From Calothrix anomala FACHB-343 (GTDB lineage: Bacteria > Cyanobacteriota > Cyanobacteriia > Cyanobacteriales > Nostocaceae), in the NCBI RefSeq assembly GCF_014696435.1, contig NZ_JACJQG010000018.1, positions 1 to 64,000 of the forward strand: DNA of 64,000 bases, given 5' to 3'. Position 1 is the first letter of the stretch. Each line of letters opens with the position of its first letter. The notes under the pieces were generated by a model that saw nothing but the letters and a program-made list of their open reading frames with translations, was not told the DNA's origin and searched no databases. This document shows, piece after piece, positions 28,143 through 38,500 of this stretch. The position numbers were made by a program, and so were the translations under genes.

Positions 28143-28412
28143 ATGGCAAAGCCAGATACTCCACTCACAGGAGAAGCATTAATTAAAGAAGTTTGTCGTC
28201 GGATTCGCGTGGCTCGCAGCTATTGGGATGCTCATAACAATGCAGCTTGTCGAGGTGAACGCGATCGCGCATTGACTCTTTACAATACATTAACCAAAGA
28301 GCAAAAACAGCAGATACCGCAAGTTTTACGGGTGTGGCTGCGTTATCGCAGTGAGAAATATTTTGGCGCACATCGAACGCAGCCTAAGTCAGCACGAAAT
28401 CGAAATATATAA
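28143..28412 (+). CDS. Small conserved hypothetical protein
   Basis: 89 residues, basic (RRIRVARSYWDAHNNAACRG, then LRYRSEKYFG). Begins 2 bp after the stop of the GAF gene, so the two are one transcription unit. Function is unknown. No domain recognised. Confidence 0.6.
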   Translation: MAKPDTPLTGEALIKEVCRRIRVARSYWDAHNNAACRGERDRALTLYNTLTKEQKQQIPQVLRVWLRYRSEKYFGAHRTQPKSARNRNI

Positions 28413-28435
28413 AATTTTACTGTTACCTTGGGCGC

Positions 28436-28890
28436 TCAATGCTTTTCTAGGATGCAGAAAAGTGCTTTGGGAAGGGGATCTAATGTCCCATGATATACCG
28501 TGTGTTTAGCCGAATGCAGAGCAAATTGCTCTTTGAATATCTGCTAAATTTCCTCTGGAGTAAAGCGATAAGGGCCTTGTTCTCTTGTCTCTTCTTGAGA
28601 GAAGCATTTCAGTAACAGATAGCGCTTTGGTTGTAATAAGTTCGCAACTGTTTGCACGTAAGTATCATAGCTGTGGGGTGGCAGAACATGAAAGCAGCCT
28701 CTGTCTAAAATCAAGTCGAAAGATTTTTCCAGATGACTGTTAAGAATATCATCTTGCTGAAACGAAATTTGTAATCCCTTCTGGTTTGCTTTGGCTGCTG
28801 CTTGACGAATAGCAGCCTCTGATAAATCTGTTCCCATCACCTGAAAGCCGCGTTCAGCTAGCGCGATCGCTTGGGTTCCCGGCCCGGTTC
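28436..28890 (-). pseudogene. SAM methyltransferase remnant, 3' part
   Basis: The 3' part of a class I methyltransferase whose 5' part is at 30516-30663. It encodes the glycine-rich loop end RTGPGTQAIALAERGFQVMG and the motif DLILDRGCFHVLPPHSY. It is interrupted by a TAG at 28544-28546. Translation past this stop continues in frame to a TGA at 28436-28438 with a family-typical tail (TVYHGTLDPLPKALF). So besides the element insertion the gene has a nonsense mutation. The domain is also translated as the C-terminal part of the TnpB fusion. Confidence 0.8.
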
Positions 28891-30112
28891 GTGAACTACC
28901 TACACTGACCTGACGGAGAGCGTGTAGGCTTCCAGCTTCATTGACAGATGCTTTTCCACCTTTCGGCTTATTAGTCTTACTCCGCCTCGGCATGGCAATA
29001 ACGGGGTTCCCTCCGCCATTTTTTAATATCCGAACTCCTTGATTTCTGATGTTCAGTGCTGCGTTACCATCACGGTCATGATGAGTTTGGCATGATGGAC
29101 AATCCCATTCACGGATATCGAGCGTTAACTCGTCAAGAACATGACCGCAGCACGAGCAGGTTTTGGAACTGGGAAAGAATCTTCCTATTTCTACAAGTTG
29201 TCCATCTTTGGCTTTCAACTTGTAGTCAAGAAAATTGACAAACATCCCCCAACCCGCGTCGGATATTGATTTTGATAGCTTGCGGTTCCGTACCATTCCC
29301 TTTACGTTTAAATTTTCTACAACGATGATTTGGCTTTCATCTACCAGCTTTCTACTTAATTTATGTAGGAAGTCTTGGCGGGAATTTGATACTCGCTCAT
29401 GAACCTTGGCTACTAGTTTTCTGTATTTGTTTCTGGAATTACTTCCTTTAACTTTACGGGCAAATTTTTTCTGCTTCCTAGCTAGATTTTTCTCATGACG
29501 CTTAAGATGTTTTGGGTTTGAATGCTTGGTAACTTCTTCGCCATCATGAACAATAGCAAAGTCCTTTAATCCCAAGTCAATCCCAAGTGTTTTGTCACCT
29601 GTTGGTTGATTTGATTCACCTTCTACCTCACACAGGACAGAAGCGAAGTATTTATCTGTTGGAGTTTTGCTGATGGTGACAGTCTTAACTTTCCCTTCGA
29701 TGTGTCGATGCAAGACTGCTTTAACGACACCAATTTTAGGAATTTCCAAACTTTCCCCTACAACTTTAACGTTTTGAGGATATTGGATTGATTGTTTGTG
29801 ATGCTTCGACTTGAACTTAGGAAACTTAGCCCTACCTTCAAAAAAGTTAGAGTAAGCCTTGTTGAGATTAATCGCCACACACTGCAAAACAGCAGAATAA
29901 CAATCCTCTTTCAACCAAGGATGCTCTACCTTTAACTGTGGAAGATAAGCTTTATAGACGCTTAATTTTAATGATTTTCCTGTTTGTTCATAGTGTTGAA
30001 TGCAAGCGTTGAGGGCATAATTCCAGTACCAACGCGCACAGCCGAACGACTTGGCTAGAGCTATTTCTTGTTCACTTGTTGGGTATAGCCTAACCTTAAC
30101 TGCTTTCAACAC
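28544..30112 (-). CDS. tnpB: RNA-guided endonuclease TnpB, fused in frame to a methyltransferase remnant
   Basis: From the preferred GTG at 30112 (preceded by AAGGAGGTGAT, a perfect extended Shine-Dalgarno) the first 407 residues are a TnpB. RuvC-like residues counted from the alternative GTG at 30121 are D182 (IDLGLKD), E269 (VVENLN) and D351 (HDRDGNAA). Zinc-finger cysteines are CSCC and CPSC. The frame has no stop inside the element: it passes through the right end and continues into the methyltransferase remnant for about 115 residues, ending at the TAG at 28544. TnpB nucleases use an omegaRNA from the 3' end of the element to cleave DNA. Activity of the fusion is unproven. Confidence 0.85.
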   Translation of the reverse strand: MLKAVKVRLYPTSEQEIALAKSFGCARWYWNYALNACIQHYEQTGKSLKLSVYKAYLPQLKVEHPWLKEDCYSAVLQCVAINLNKAYSNFFEGRAKFPKFKSKHHKQSIQYPQNVKVVGESLEIPKIGVVKAVLHRHIEGKVKTVTISKTPTDKYFASVLCEVEGESNQPTGDKTLGIDLGLKDFAIVHDGEEVTKHSNPKHLKRHEKNLARKQKKFARKVKGSNSRNKYRKLVAKVHERVSNSRQDFLHKLSRKLVDESQIIVVENLNVKGMVRNRKLSKSISDAGWGMFVNFLDYKLKAKDGQLVEIGRFFPSSKTCSCCGHVLDELTLDIREWDCPSCQTHHDRDGNAALNIRNQGVRILKNGGGNPVIAMPRRSKTNKPKGGKASVNEAGSLHALRQVSVGSSRTGPGTQAIALAERGFQVMGTDLSEAAIRQAAAKANQKGLQISFQQDDILNSHLEKSFDLILDRGCFHVLPPHSYDTYVQTVANLLQPKRYLLLKCFSQEETREQGPYRFTPEEI

Positions 30113-30173
30113 TTTAATCACCTCCTTGTTGCACCTATGCTAACATAAACGTGGGATAAATGAGGGAACAAAA

Positions 30174-30347
30174 ATGAAAAACAAAGAGTTAAAAATCCGA
30201 ATATCAGAACGCAGGTTAAATAAAGTACGCTTATACGCTGCTTGGTCTGATAAAACTATGACTCAGGTAATTGAAGAGTGTATTGACCAACTACCAAGCC
30301 CTAATATTGGCAATTCCGACGCTCGTACCTCGCTACCGCTTCGCTAA
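30174..30347 (+). CDS. Small ribbon-helix-helix-like protein divergent from tnpB (element 1)
   Basis: 57 residues from ATG 30174 to TAA 30347. The segment ELKIRISERRLNKVRLYAAW followed by SDKTMTQVIEECIDQL has the strand-helix-helix layout of Arc/CopG-type DNA-binding proteins. It is transcribed away from tnpB inside the element, starting 62 bp from the GTG at 30112. The element at 49165 has a comparable gene in the same position. It may regulate tnpB expression. Confidence 0.65.
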   Translation: MKNKELKIRISERRLNKVRLYAAWSDKTMTQVIEECIDQLPSPNIGNSDARTSLPLR

Positions 30348-30466
30348 CAACCACCTCACTCCCTCATCAACCTAATGGTTGATATTGGTCAGAGATGGTT
30401 TCGTCATTGCCCCAAAATTCATGAGGCAAAATGCGGTGTAGCTCTGCTTCCCGCATTATTGCCGTC

Positions 30467-30500
30467 CCACATCTTACCCCGAAGGGGTAAGATGTGGGGC
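30467..30500. repeat. Left-end hairpin of TnpB element 1
   Basis: A stem of about 15 bp (CCCACATCTTACCCC with GGGGTAAGATGTGGG) around a CGAA loop, of the imperfect or perfect end-hairpin kind recognised by TnpA transposases in trans in this family. Confidence 0.75.
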
Positions 30501-30515
30501 TTCTTTTGGTTTCAG

Positions 30516-30663
30516 GTAAATCCAGGACTGAACCATTGCTCAGTTCTAGATTTAGGAGGGCTTCCTCAACATCTGGATCTAAGCTAGAGTTAAACCAGGG
30601 CATGTTTTCAACGGCTTGTTCTTGATAAAGCGCTTCCCAGTTCGGAAATTCTCGTTGAGTCAT
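30516..30663 (-). pseudogene. SAM methyltransferase remnant, 5' part
   Basis: Encodes MTQREFPNWEALYQEQAVEN and the start of the SAM motif I strand (SNGSVLDL), then runs into TnpB element 1. The 3' half is at 28436-28890. The full gene would have coded a protein of roughly 200 residues, resembling thiopurine-type or small-molecule methyltransferases; the substrate is unknown. Confidence 0.8.
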
Positions 30664-30763
30664 TATTAGTTCCTTTTTTTATTTCGCTTCTCTACAAGAC
30701 GCTACGCGAATGCGTGTCAGTTGTCATTTTACAAATCTTTGCGACTCACCACTGACTACTGAC

Positions 30764-30796
30764 AAAACTCCATTTATGGGTGGAGTTTTTTATTTA
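30764..30796 (-). terminator. Terminator for the 30918 response regulator
   Basis: Arms AAAACTCCA and TGGAGTTTT around an eight-base loop. The inverted orientation serves the minus-strand gene ending at 30918; it is also followed by TTTATTTAT on the plus strand. The stretch from 30800 to 30917 has a further inverted pair (TTTCAGCCGGGG / CCCCAACTGAAA) and ATTTTGA tandem units. Confidence 0.55.
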
Positions 30797-30917
30797 TCGT
30801 ACATAAAAGGGTTTAAGACCTCTACGTCTATACGTAGTATCATTTTCAGCCGGGGTTTAAATCCCCAACTGAAAATGTCTTTAATTTTGAATTTTGAATT
30901 TTGAATTTTGAATTGAT

Positions 30918-31370
30918 TCATATAGTCGCTTTAGTTGGTGGAGGAATCCAGTAAACGCTGAGTGCATGAATAATGCTGACTAACATCTCAACTTCTGCTG
31001 GCTTAACTAAGCAAAAATTTACGCCTAACTCGTAAGCTGATTCAATATCTTCATCCAAAGCCGAGCCAGTTAACATTACTATCGGCATTTGCTCAAATTC
31101 TGCTTGTTTTTTTACCCAGTTCACAAGATATAATCCTGATTTTCCCGGTAGGCGTAAATCTGTTAACAGCAGACTTGGCAAAGGATGAGCTAATCTGTCT
31201 TGATAAGGAGGTTGTCCTGATAGATAACGTATAGCTTCTTCTGATGTTGTGAAGACTCGTAAATTAGGCAATTTACCTAATTTTGAGCGTTGCAAAGCAC
31301 GCCTCACCAATAAAATGTAAGCAGCATCATCTTCAATATATAAGACAGTTCTGGCATCCAAATCTGCCAT
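30918..31370 (-). CDS. Single-domain response regulator (Rcp1-like)
   Basis: A receiver domain only. Counted from ATG 31385, the acidic pair is in LYIEDDAAY, the phosphoacceptor is D76 (LLLTDLRLPGKSG) and the lysine is in CLVKPAEV. The insertion between strands 2 and 3 (LSGQPPYQDRLAHPLPSL) is typical of Rcp1-type regulators that receive phosphate from phytochrome-like kinases. A start at 31370 (MADLDARTVLY) is likelier than 31385. No kinase lies beside it; the nearest is the PAS-GAF kinase at 32721. Confidence 0.82.
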   Translation of the reverse strand: MADLDARTVLYIEDDAAYILLVRRALQRSKLGKLPNLRVFTTSEEAIRYLSGQPPYQDRLAHPLPSLLLTDLRLPGKSGLYLVNWVKKQAEFEQMPIVMLTGSALDEDIESAYELGVNFCLVKPAEVEMLVSIIHALSVYWIPPPTKATI

Positions 31371-31519
31371 TGTTTTCACCTTCACTTCAGGCTCAAGTAA
31401 GCTTCGCTGACGCAGATCAACGAAACAATCAAGATTAGCAAGTTCCGGAATGTGGATGGAACTGCGATCGCTTTTATCTTGTTGTGGTTAGAGTTGAAAA
31501 ACACGCCCTAGCCCCTAGC

Positions 31520-32485
31520 CTAAGCGCCCCTTACCGCCATCGCCGCCACCTCATCAGCCGCTAAAACTTCCCAAGCTGTACCTTTGTAACCATAAGCAAA
31601 AATTTCTGGATGTAACATTTCTGCCAAAATTTCTAGGGAATCTACCAACCTGGGGCCGGGACGGTTAAAGTAAGCATTGCCATCAGTAATGTAGACTCTA
31701 CCAGTTTGCACAGCATGGAGTCCCTGCCATTCTGGAAGTTTAGTTAATAACCGTGCTTCTTGGCGAGTGCGCTGTAAATCCCAACCGCAAGGCATAAAAA
31801 TAATTACATCGGGATTGCTGGCTACCAGTGTTTCCCAAGATATGGTAGCTGATGGCTGACCGGAGGAACTAAATAAGCTTTGTCCGCCTACTAAGTTGAC
31901 TAATTCCGGAATCCAATTAGCACCTACCATCAAAGGATCTATCCATTCAATGCAAGCGACAGTAGGTAATTCTGTTAAAGACAATCCTTGGATTCTTTGC
32001 TGACAAATCTTCACCCGCGCTTCCAGGTCTTCTAGCAATTTTACTGAGTCTACTTCAAAGATATTACCGACCCGCTCAATATCTTGCCAAACATCTGCCA
32101 GTAAATTAGGCTGCAAAGAAATAATTTGTGGTGAGGTGTCAATTAGATTGGCAACTGCTTTTTCTACTTCTTGCAGACTCACAGCACAGACATCACACTG
32201 GTCTTGAGTCACAATATGGGTGGGCTTGACCTGCTCGAGAATATCAGTATTAATTTCGTAGATACTCAAAGCAGATTGCAATAAATTATTCACCTGTTGA
32301 TCAATTTCCTGACTGGAAGCATTGCTATTTAACCGTGCTTTGGTACAAATCGGGCGATTTTGGATTTCTGGGGGATAGTCACATTCATGCGATCGCCCGA
32401 CAATAGCATCAGCCAAACCCAGTGCCGCTAAAATCTCTGTTCCACTGGGAATGAGAGAGACAATTCTTATACTGCTATCTTTCAT
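31520..32485 (-). CDS. Cobalamin-binding substrate-binding protein (BtuF-like)
   Basis: 321 residues of the helical-backbone periplasmic-binding (Fe/B12) fold: N-terminal RIVSLIPSGTEILAALGLAD, then VGRSHECDYPPEI, THIVTQDQCDVCAVS, and a C-terminal RPGPRLVDSLEILAEML. No clear export signal is seen, as often in this cyanobacterial group, whose role may be corrinoid binding or salvage. No cobalamin riboswitch was found upstream. The transporter subunits are not adjacent. Confidence 0.8.
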   Translation of the reverse strand: MKDSSIRIVSLIPSGTEILAALGLADAIVGRSHECDYPPEIQNRPICTKARLNSNASSQEIDQQVNNLLQSALSIYEINTDILEQVKPTHIVTQDQCDVCAVSLQEVEKAVANLIDTSPQIISLQPNLLADVWQDIERVGNIFEVDSVKLLEDLEARVKICQQRIQGLSLTELPTVACIEWIDPLMVGANWIPELVNLVGGQSLFSSSGQPSATISWETLVASNPDVIIFMPCGWDLQRTRQEARLLTKLPEWQGLHAVQTGRVYITDGNAYFNRPGPRLVDSLEILAEMLHPEIFAYGYKGTAWEVLAADEVAAMAVRGA

Positions 32486-32720
32486 CGCTCCACCTCTGCA
32501 ACAGCTGCTCTAATCTAATTGTCGCAAAATATATGAGGTAGCGTATCTCTATCTAAAGGAATAGACCAGTGTTTTCCGTTAACATTTAGTAATAAACTGA
32601 GATGGTCACCGATATAAAGGTAAAATTTCTATACCTCAAAGGCTTGAATTTCTGCCTAAAGGATGATAAAGATTTAAAAACCATCTCTGATGCGCGATCG
32701 CTAACTCAAAATGGCGTTTT

Positions 32721-34739
32721 ATGTCTGAAGCAACGTTTGAAGGCATAATAGTACAAGATCGGGGAATAATTTTAAATGCTAATTATGTCCTGGTAGAAAT
32801 GACTGATTATGAACTTGCAGAAGCGATCGGTAAAAACGGCCGGGAACTGATTGCGCTAGAATCACAAGAGTTAATGACAAAAAATATACTTTCTGGTTCG
32901 GAAATCCCTTGTGAAGTCATTGTAGTCAGAAAGGATGGCTCTACTTTTTCAGCAGAATTCCAAGGCAAAGTGATTTCTTACTCAGATCAAAAAATGCAGG
33001 TGGTTGCGGCTAGAGATATTACTGAATCTAAAAATTCCCAAGAAGTGTTGCAAATCCGAGAAAATGCGCGCCGAAAACAAAGCCAAACCCTAGTGCAACT
33101 AGCAAGAAGTAAGACATTTCAACAAGGTAATCTCAAAGCCGCCTTCCAAGAGATTACAGAAGCTGCTGCACGTACCATCTCAGTAGAGCGAGTAGGGGTG
33201 TGGTTATATAATCAAGACCACTCTACCTTAGAATGCGTAGATTTGTATGATGTCAGAACCAAAGAACACCGCAATGGTTTATCACTGCTCAAAGCTAATT
33301 ACCCTAATTATTTCCAAGCCTTAGAAGCAGAGCGTAGCCTTGCGGTTGATGATGCCATCAACGATAGTAGAACTGAAGAATTATCTCAATCTTATCTTTT
33401 TGAATTAGGAATTGCATCTCTATTGAATGCCCCAATTTGGTTAGGCGGTAGATTAGTCGGCGTAGTCTCCCACGAACATTGCGGTGAAGTTCGTCAATGG
33501 ACATTAGAAGAAGAGAACTTTGCCGGTTCTATTGCAGATTTTGTCACCCTCGCCATAGAAGCCAGCGAACGCAACGCCGCAGAAGCCGCACTACGTCAAA
33601 GTGAAGCAAAATTCCGAGCAATTTTTGAATGTTCTTCTATCGGGATTGGACTGATAGATATGCAAGTGCAAATAGTCGATGTCAATCCCGCGCTATGTCA
33701 AATGCTGGGTTACAGCCGTGAAGAATTATGTGGTAAACAATTCACAAATTATGTCTCTCCGCAAACTGGCGATTTAGAACTTTTAGAACAACTAATTTCG
33801 GGAATTAGTGCAGATCCACAACAGCTAATTGAAAGACATCGCATTGAAATGGAAAGGCTGTTTTTACATAAACAGGGAGGATTAGTTTGGACTCATTTAT
33901 CAGTTTCTGTTATTCCCGATAGTTATGGTAAACCGGAATATTTCTTAACTATTATTGAAGATATTACCGAACGCAAGCAAACAGAATTAAAATTGCGTGC
34001 ATCCCAAGCTGCGGCTGAAGCGGGGAGTCGTGCTAAAAGCGAATTTTTAGCTACCATGAGTCACGAATTGCGCACGCCTCTGAATGCAATTATGGGTTTA
34101 TCTCAATTGCTGCAACAGGAAATGGTAGGGACTCTAAATGACAAGCAAAAAGAGTACATTAGTTGTGTGTATAGTAGTGGCGAACATTTATTAGCACTCA
34201 TCAACGATATTCTTGATTTGTCCAAGGTAGAAGCAGGTAAAGAAGAACTTTTTTTATTACCTTTACGAGTGATAGATATATGTAATTCTGTAATTTCTAC
34301 AGTTGGCGATCAAGCTTTAGATAAAGGATTACAAATCACCAGCAATATAGCACCCCAAGCTGATATTTGTGTTGCTGATGAACGGCGGATTAAACAAATG
34401 CTGTTAAATTTACTTACTAATGCGATTAAATTTACTTCTAAGGGAGAGGTTGCTTTAGAGGTAAGAAAAGTTAGCAATGGAATTACATTTACAGTTGCAG
34501 ATACTGGTATTGGAATTGATGCTAATCAATTTCATTTTCTGTTTGAGCCTTTTAAACAACTTGATAGTCGGTTAAATCGTCAATATGAAGGTACTGGTTT
34601 AGGTTTAGCTTTAACGCGCAAATTAGCAAGGTTACATGGTGGTGATGTAACGGTAGAATCTACTTTAGGTAAAGGTAGTAGATTTACTCTGTTTTTACCG
34701 GATCGAGCATATTCGATGGATGAGGATAGTATATGTTAA
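32721..34739 (+). CDS. Cytosolic PAS-GAF-PAS histidine kinase
   Basis: 672 residues without membrane segments: an N-terminal PAS (1-105), GAF (about 130-285), a second PAS with PAC (about 290-425), HisKA with the phosphoacceptor histidine in [14 protein letters not shown], and HATPase_c with [11 protein letters not shown] (N box), DTGIGI (G1), EGTGLGLAL (G2). It has no receiver domain. The GAF domain lacks an obvious bilin cysteine. Partner unknown; the Rcp1-like regulator nearby is transcribed in the opposite direction. Confidence 0.88.
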   Translation: MSEATFEGIIVQDRGIILNANYVLVEMTDYELAEAIGKNGRELIALESQELMTKNILSGSEIPCEVIVVRKDGSTFSAEFQGKVISYSDQKMQVVAARDITESKNSQEVLQIRENARRKQSQTLVQLARSKTFQQGNLKAAFQEITEAAARTISVERVGVWLYNQDHSTLECVDLYDVRTKEHRNGLSLLKANYPNYFQALEAERSLAVDDAINDSRTEELSQSYLFELGIASLLNAPIWLGGRLVGVVSHEHCGEVRQWTLEEENFAGSIADFVTLAIEASERNAAEAALRQSEAKFRAIFECSSIGIGLIDMQVQIVDVNPALCQMLGYSREELCGKQFTNYVSPQTGDLELLEQLISGISADPQQLIERHRIEMERLFLHKQGGLVWTHLSVSVIPDSYGKPEYFLTIIEDITERKQTELKLRASQAAAEAGSRAKSEFLATMSHELRTPLNAIMGLSQLLQQEMVGTLNDKQKEYISCVYSSGEHLLALINDILDLSKVEAGKEELFLLPLRVIDICNSVISTVGDQALDKGLQITSNIAPQADICVADERRIKQMLLNLLTNAIKFTSKGEVALEVRKVSNGITFTVADTGIGIDANQFHFLFEPFKQLDSRLNRQYEGTGLGLALTRKLARLHGGDVTVESTLGKGSRFTLFLPDRAYSMDEDSIC

Positions 34740-34766
34740 AAATTCAAAATTAAAGACATTTATAAG

Positions 34767-34849
34767 TAGGGTGTGTTGTCGCGCAGCGCAACGCACCAAT
34801 GCATAATTAATAATTTAAGGTGCGTTAGCCTACGGCATAACACACCCTA
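34767..34849. repeat. Small inverted-repeat element TAGGGTGTGTT
   Basis: 83 bp with ends TAGGGTGTGTT and AACACACCCTA. The interior has GCGTTGCGCTGCGCG-like palindromic sequence and an AT-rich core. A common type of cyanobacterial repeat; no coding capacity. Confidence 0.75.
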
Positions 34850-34908
34850 CCCATAATTTATATTTACTTAGATGAATTCATACCAATTTAAATAGTGTTT
34901 GCGGCACA

Positions 34909-35373
34909 TTAATATATATCTTGATATTCCTCTGATAATTTCTTCTTCATTTTGATATGAGGAATATCTGCTTCTATAAAGATTTCTCCTTCGGGGATGA
35001 AACCTAAATTTTCATATAAAGCTTTGATATATGCTTGAGAATGCACTACAATTTCTGGAATATTTTGATTAGCAATAATTGCTATTGCTTTTTCCATAAG
35101 TTTTTTAGCAATACCCTTTCCTCTGGCTGGAGATAAAACGGCAAGTCTTTCTATTTTGGCTGTTTGATTATCTAAATATCTAATTCTCGTAGTACCAACG
35201 GTTTCCCCATTTAAATAAGCAATTAAATGTTGAGATATTTCATCTTTCCCATCAAATTCTAAGGCAGAATCTACTCCTTGTTCTTGTTGAAATACGGCGA
35301 TTCTAATTGCTTTTATTGCTGTAAATTCTTCTGGAGATTCAACTGTTTTAATGATTAAATCTCTGTTTGCCAT
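34909..35373 (-). CDS. GNAT family N-acetyltransferase
   Basis: About 154 residues from ATG 35373 (MANRDLIIKTVESPEE). It has the acetyl-CoA binding signature LAVLSPARGKGIAKKLMEKA (motif A with RGKGI) and a C-terminal SQAYIKALYENLGF. An upstream start at 35418 overlaps a GGTGGGC/GCCCACC hairpin repeat and is less likely. Substrate unknown; ElaA/YjdJ-like members also have this size. Confidence 0.8.
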   Translation of the reverse strand: MANRDLIIKTVESPEEFTAIKAIRIAVFQQEQGVDSALEFDGKDEISQHLIAYLNGETVGTTRIRYLDNQTAKIERLAVLSPARGKGIAKKLMEKAIAIIANQNIPEIVVHSQAYIKALYENLGFIPEGEIFIEADIPHIKMKKKLSEEYQDIY

Positions 35374-35535
35374 TTCTCTGCGTTCTCTGTGGTTCAATAA
35401 AAGGTGGGCAATGCCCACCTTATTTATATAGTATTTATTTGCGACAATGCAGTTAATATTAATAAATTAACCGCCTTCGCGTAGCGTCTCGCAGAGAAGA
35501 CGCCAAGGACGCCAAGAAAAGGAAAGAGAGGTAGG

Positions 35536-38500
35536 TTATTCTGCGCCTTCGATGGGTGCGAAACCTTGGCGTTGAATGTTTTCTGTGATGGTGCGGGGTT
35601 CTAGGAATTGTAGCAGGTAGTCAGGGCCGCCTGCTTTGGAACCAACGCCAGAAAGATTGAAGCCACCAAAGGGTTGACGAGCAACGATCGCACCTGTGAT
35701 GGTACGGTTAATGTATAAATTCCCAACTTCAAATTCTTGCTGTGCTTGCTGGATGTGGGATGGGGTACGCGAATACAGTCCCCCGGTTAAAGCATAGTTA
35801 GTACCGTTGGCTACTGCTAATGCTTCCTCAAAGTTTTTGACGCGAATTACAGCGAGTACAGGGCCAAATATTTCTTGTTGAGCAATTATCCCATTGGGAG
35901 GGACTTCGCTAAAGATAACGGGGCCGATAAAATATCCTTGTGCTGGTGCGGGTAACTCTAAAGCTAATTTTGCTTCTGATTTACCTTTTTCAATATACTC
36001 GCGAATGCGATCGCGGGCGTTGGCATCAATTACCGGGCCGATTTGGGTACCGGGTAACTCGGTTTCGCCAATATTTAAGGATTTTGTGGCTTCTACTAAC
36101 CTTTCCACAAAGCTATCGTAAATTGATTCTAGGACAATTACCCGCGAACAAGCAGAACATTTTTGTCCGCTATAACCAAAGGCTGATTGCACTACCCCAA
36201 CAACTGCTTGGTCTAAATCGGCACTTTCATCAACAATGATGCCATTTTTACCACCCATCTCCGCAATTACCCGTTTCATGTGCTTTTGACCGGGTTTGAG
36301 GATAGATGCTTCTGCGTAAATTCTACAACCTACTTCTTGAGAACCAGTAAAAGCAATTACATGGGTATCGGGATGATTTACCAAATATGCACCAACTTGG
36401 GAACCTTTACCGGGTACATATTGATAGACACCTTGGGGAATCCCCGCTTCTACTAAAATTTCTGTGAGTTTGGCGGTAATTACCGAAGATGTTTCCGCCG
36501 GTTTGAGGAGAGTACAATTACCAGCAACTAACGCTGCTACAGTCATACCACATGCGATCGCTAACGGGAAATTCCAAGGCGAAATTACTACCGCAATTCC
36601 CCGTGGTTGATAAAGATAACGGTTGGTTTCTCCCGAAACATCATAATTTACCCCTTTATCCAACCGTTCCATTTCATCAGCGTAGTACTTACAAAAGTCT
36701 ATCGCCTCAGAAACCTCTGCATCGGCTTCCTTTACCGGCTTGCCAACTTCCAACACAATCCAAGCTGAAAGTTCAGCGCGCCGTTGTGACATCAAATCCC
36801 CAGCTTTGCGTAAAATATCCGCACGTTGCTTCGCTGGTGTTTTCCGCCAAGCAGGAAAAGCCGCCTTCGCTGCTTTCATCGCCTGTTCAGCTTGTTCAAT
36901 ACTGATGAGTCCAACTTTCCCAATTACCTGACTAAAATTAGAAGGATTGAGAGAATCAATAAATATGGAAGTGTTAGTATATTCACCATTAATCAATGGT
37001 AAATAAGTTTTTCCCAACTGCTGGTGAACCGTCGCAAAAGCCGCAGCAGACTTCCTTCTCGCCTCCTCCTCTGCATAATCAGTATCCGCCGCACCCACAA
37101 ACCCTGCACCATCTTCTTTAGGGTTTTGCGGAGATAACTTAGCTGCTGGTGGTGCTATTAATTCCTCAACAGGTCTATTCTCCAAATTTTGCCGTAAAAA
37201 CGAACTATTCGCCGTATTTTCCAACAACCGCCGAATTAAATAAGCCATCCCCGGTAATAAATCACCGTAGGGACAATAAACGCGAACTCGGTAACCCTTA
37301 TCCACCAAAGCCTTCGCCAGTTTATCGCCCATACCGTAAAGAACTTGCATTTCAAAACAACGGCGAGGAACTTTTAAACTTTCGGCTATGGCAATGGCTC
37401 TAGCTTGCGATCGCACATTATGACTACCAATGGCAGCATATACATATTGATGATTCTCTAGCAATAGCTGAGTTATTGCCTCAAAGTTAGCATCGCTGGC
37501 AGCTTTGTCATTATAAACCGGCTGCGGCCAATGTTTTTGGGCAGCTTTGATAGTTTCCTGATCCCAATATGCGCCTTTAACTAAGCGAATAGTCAAAGGA
37601 TAACCGCGCTGTTTCAACCAAGCAATGACATCTCTAGCATCTTGCTCGCTATCGCGTAAATATGCTTGGATGGTAATGCCAATATCTGTTCTTTGCCTAA
37701 ACTCTTCCTCCATTAATAAATTTTTCAGGATGTGAAGAGTTATATCTTTATAAGCATACTGTTCCATATCAAAATGAACAGCCGCGCCTAATTCTTTAGC
37801 ATGACGTAAAAGAGTCCGAATGCGATCGCTAACTCTCGCCTCGCTACCCTCAGCATCTAAAGGATCGAATTGGGAATAAAATGCCGTTAACTTTACAGAA
37901 ACCTGAACTTTTGCTAGCTGTTCCCCATCTGCTTCATCAATGGCGGGAATTGTTTTCCAATTTTGCGCAGCTGCTACCAATTGGGTAATTAATTCTGAAT
38001 AGCGTTCTAAGTAAGATTTAGCTTCTGTTTCCGTAATTACCGCTTCACCAAGTAAGTCAATGGTGAAAGCCATTTTATCTTTACGTAACCGTTCAACGGT
38101 TTTGATAACTTGTGTAATATTTTCCCCAGCAATATATTTATGGGCGAGAGTTTCTACTGCTGTTGCAACTGTTGTAGCTGCGACTTGTCCCGGCATAGAA
38201 TCAGGGTTAGCAAAATTCAGCATTCCCTTTAAAGCCGCAGGTAATTCTACAGATTCATCCCCTAAATATTCTTGTAAATGGGCAGCAATTTCCGGTTTGC
38301 TGCGTAAAGCTGGTAATGTATCGATAAAGCGAAACAATTGCACCCGTAAACCTGGATTGCTCATCGCCCAAGCTAGTAATTTATCATCCCAGCGCATTTG
38401 ATCGCGCAAGGAAGCAAAAAACGAGCGATTTTCTTGGGTTACTTCTAGAAGTTGTTTAGCAATTTCTTGGGTTTTAGCTTCGTAGGTGCTGGTTTGTACT

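Larger units (their letters stand above)
28891..30515 (-). mobile_element. IS200/IS605-like TnpB element 1 (no TnpA)
   Basis: About 1625 bp. The right end at 28891 carries a GTGTAGG/CCTACAC-type hairpin and ends GTAGTTCAC; the same end closes element 2 at 46140. The left end at 30515 begins CTGAA and has a strong hairpin, CCCACATCTTACCCC paired with GGGGTAAGATGTGGG (30467-30500). Joining GGATTTAC to GAACCGGG restores the methyltransferase frame (VLDL-RTGPG), which supports the boundaries. It carries tnpB and a divergent 57-codon gene, and no tnpA. Confidence 0.8.

Noticed and set aside
31440-32720. Cobalamin riboswitch near the BtuF-like gene
   Set aside because: No conserved B12-box-like segment could be found upstream of the gene.
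36552-38401. Several frames opposite to putA
   Set aside because: They follow from codon bias of the long putA gene on the other strand.
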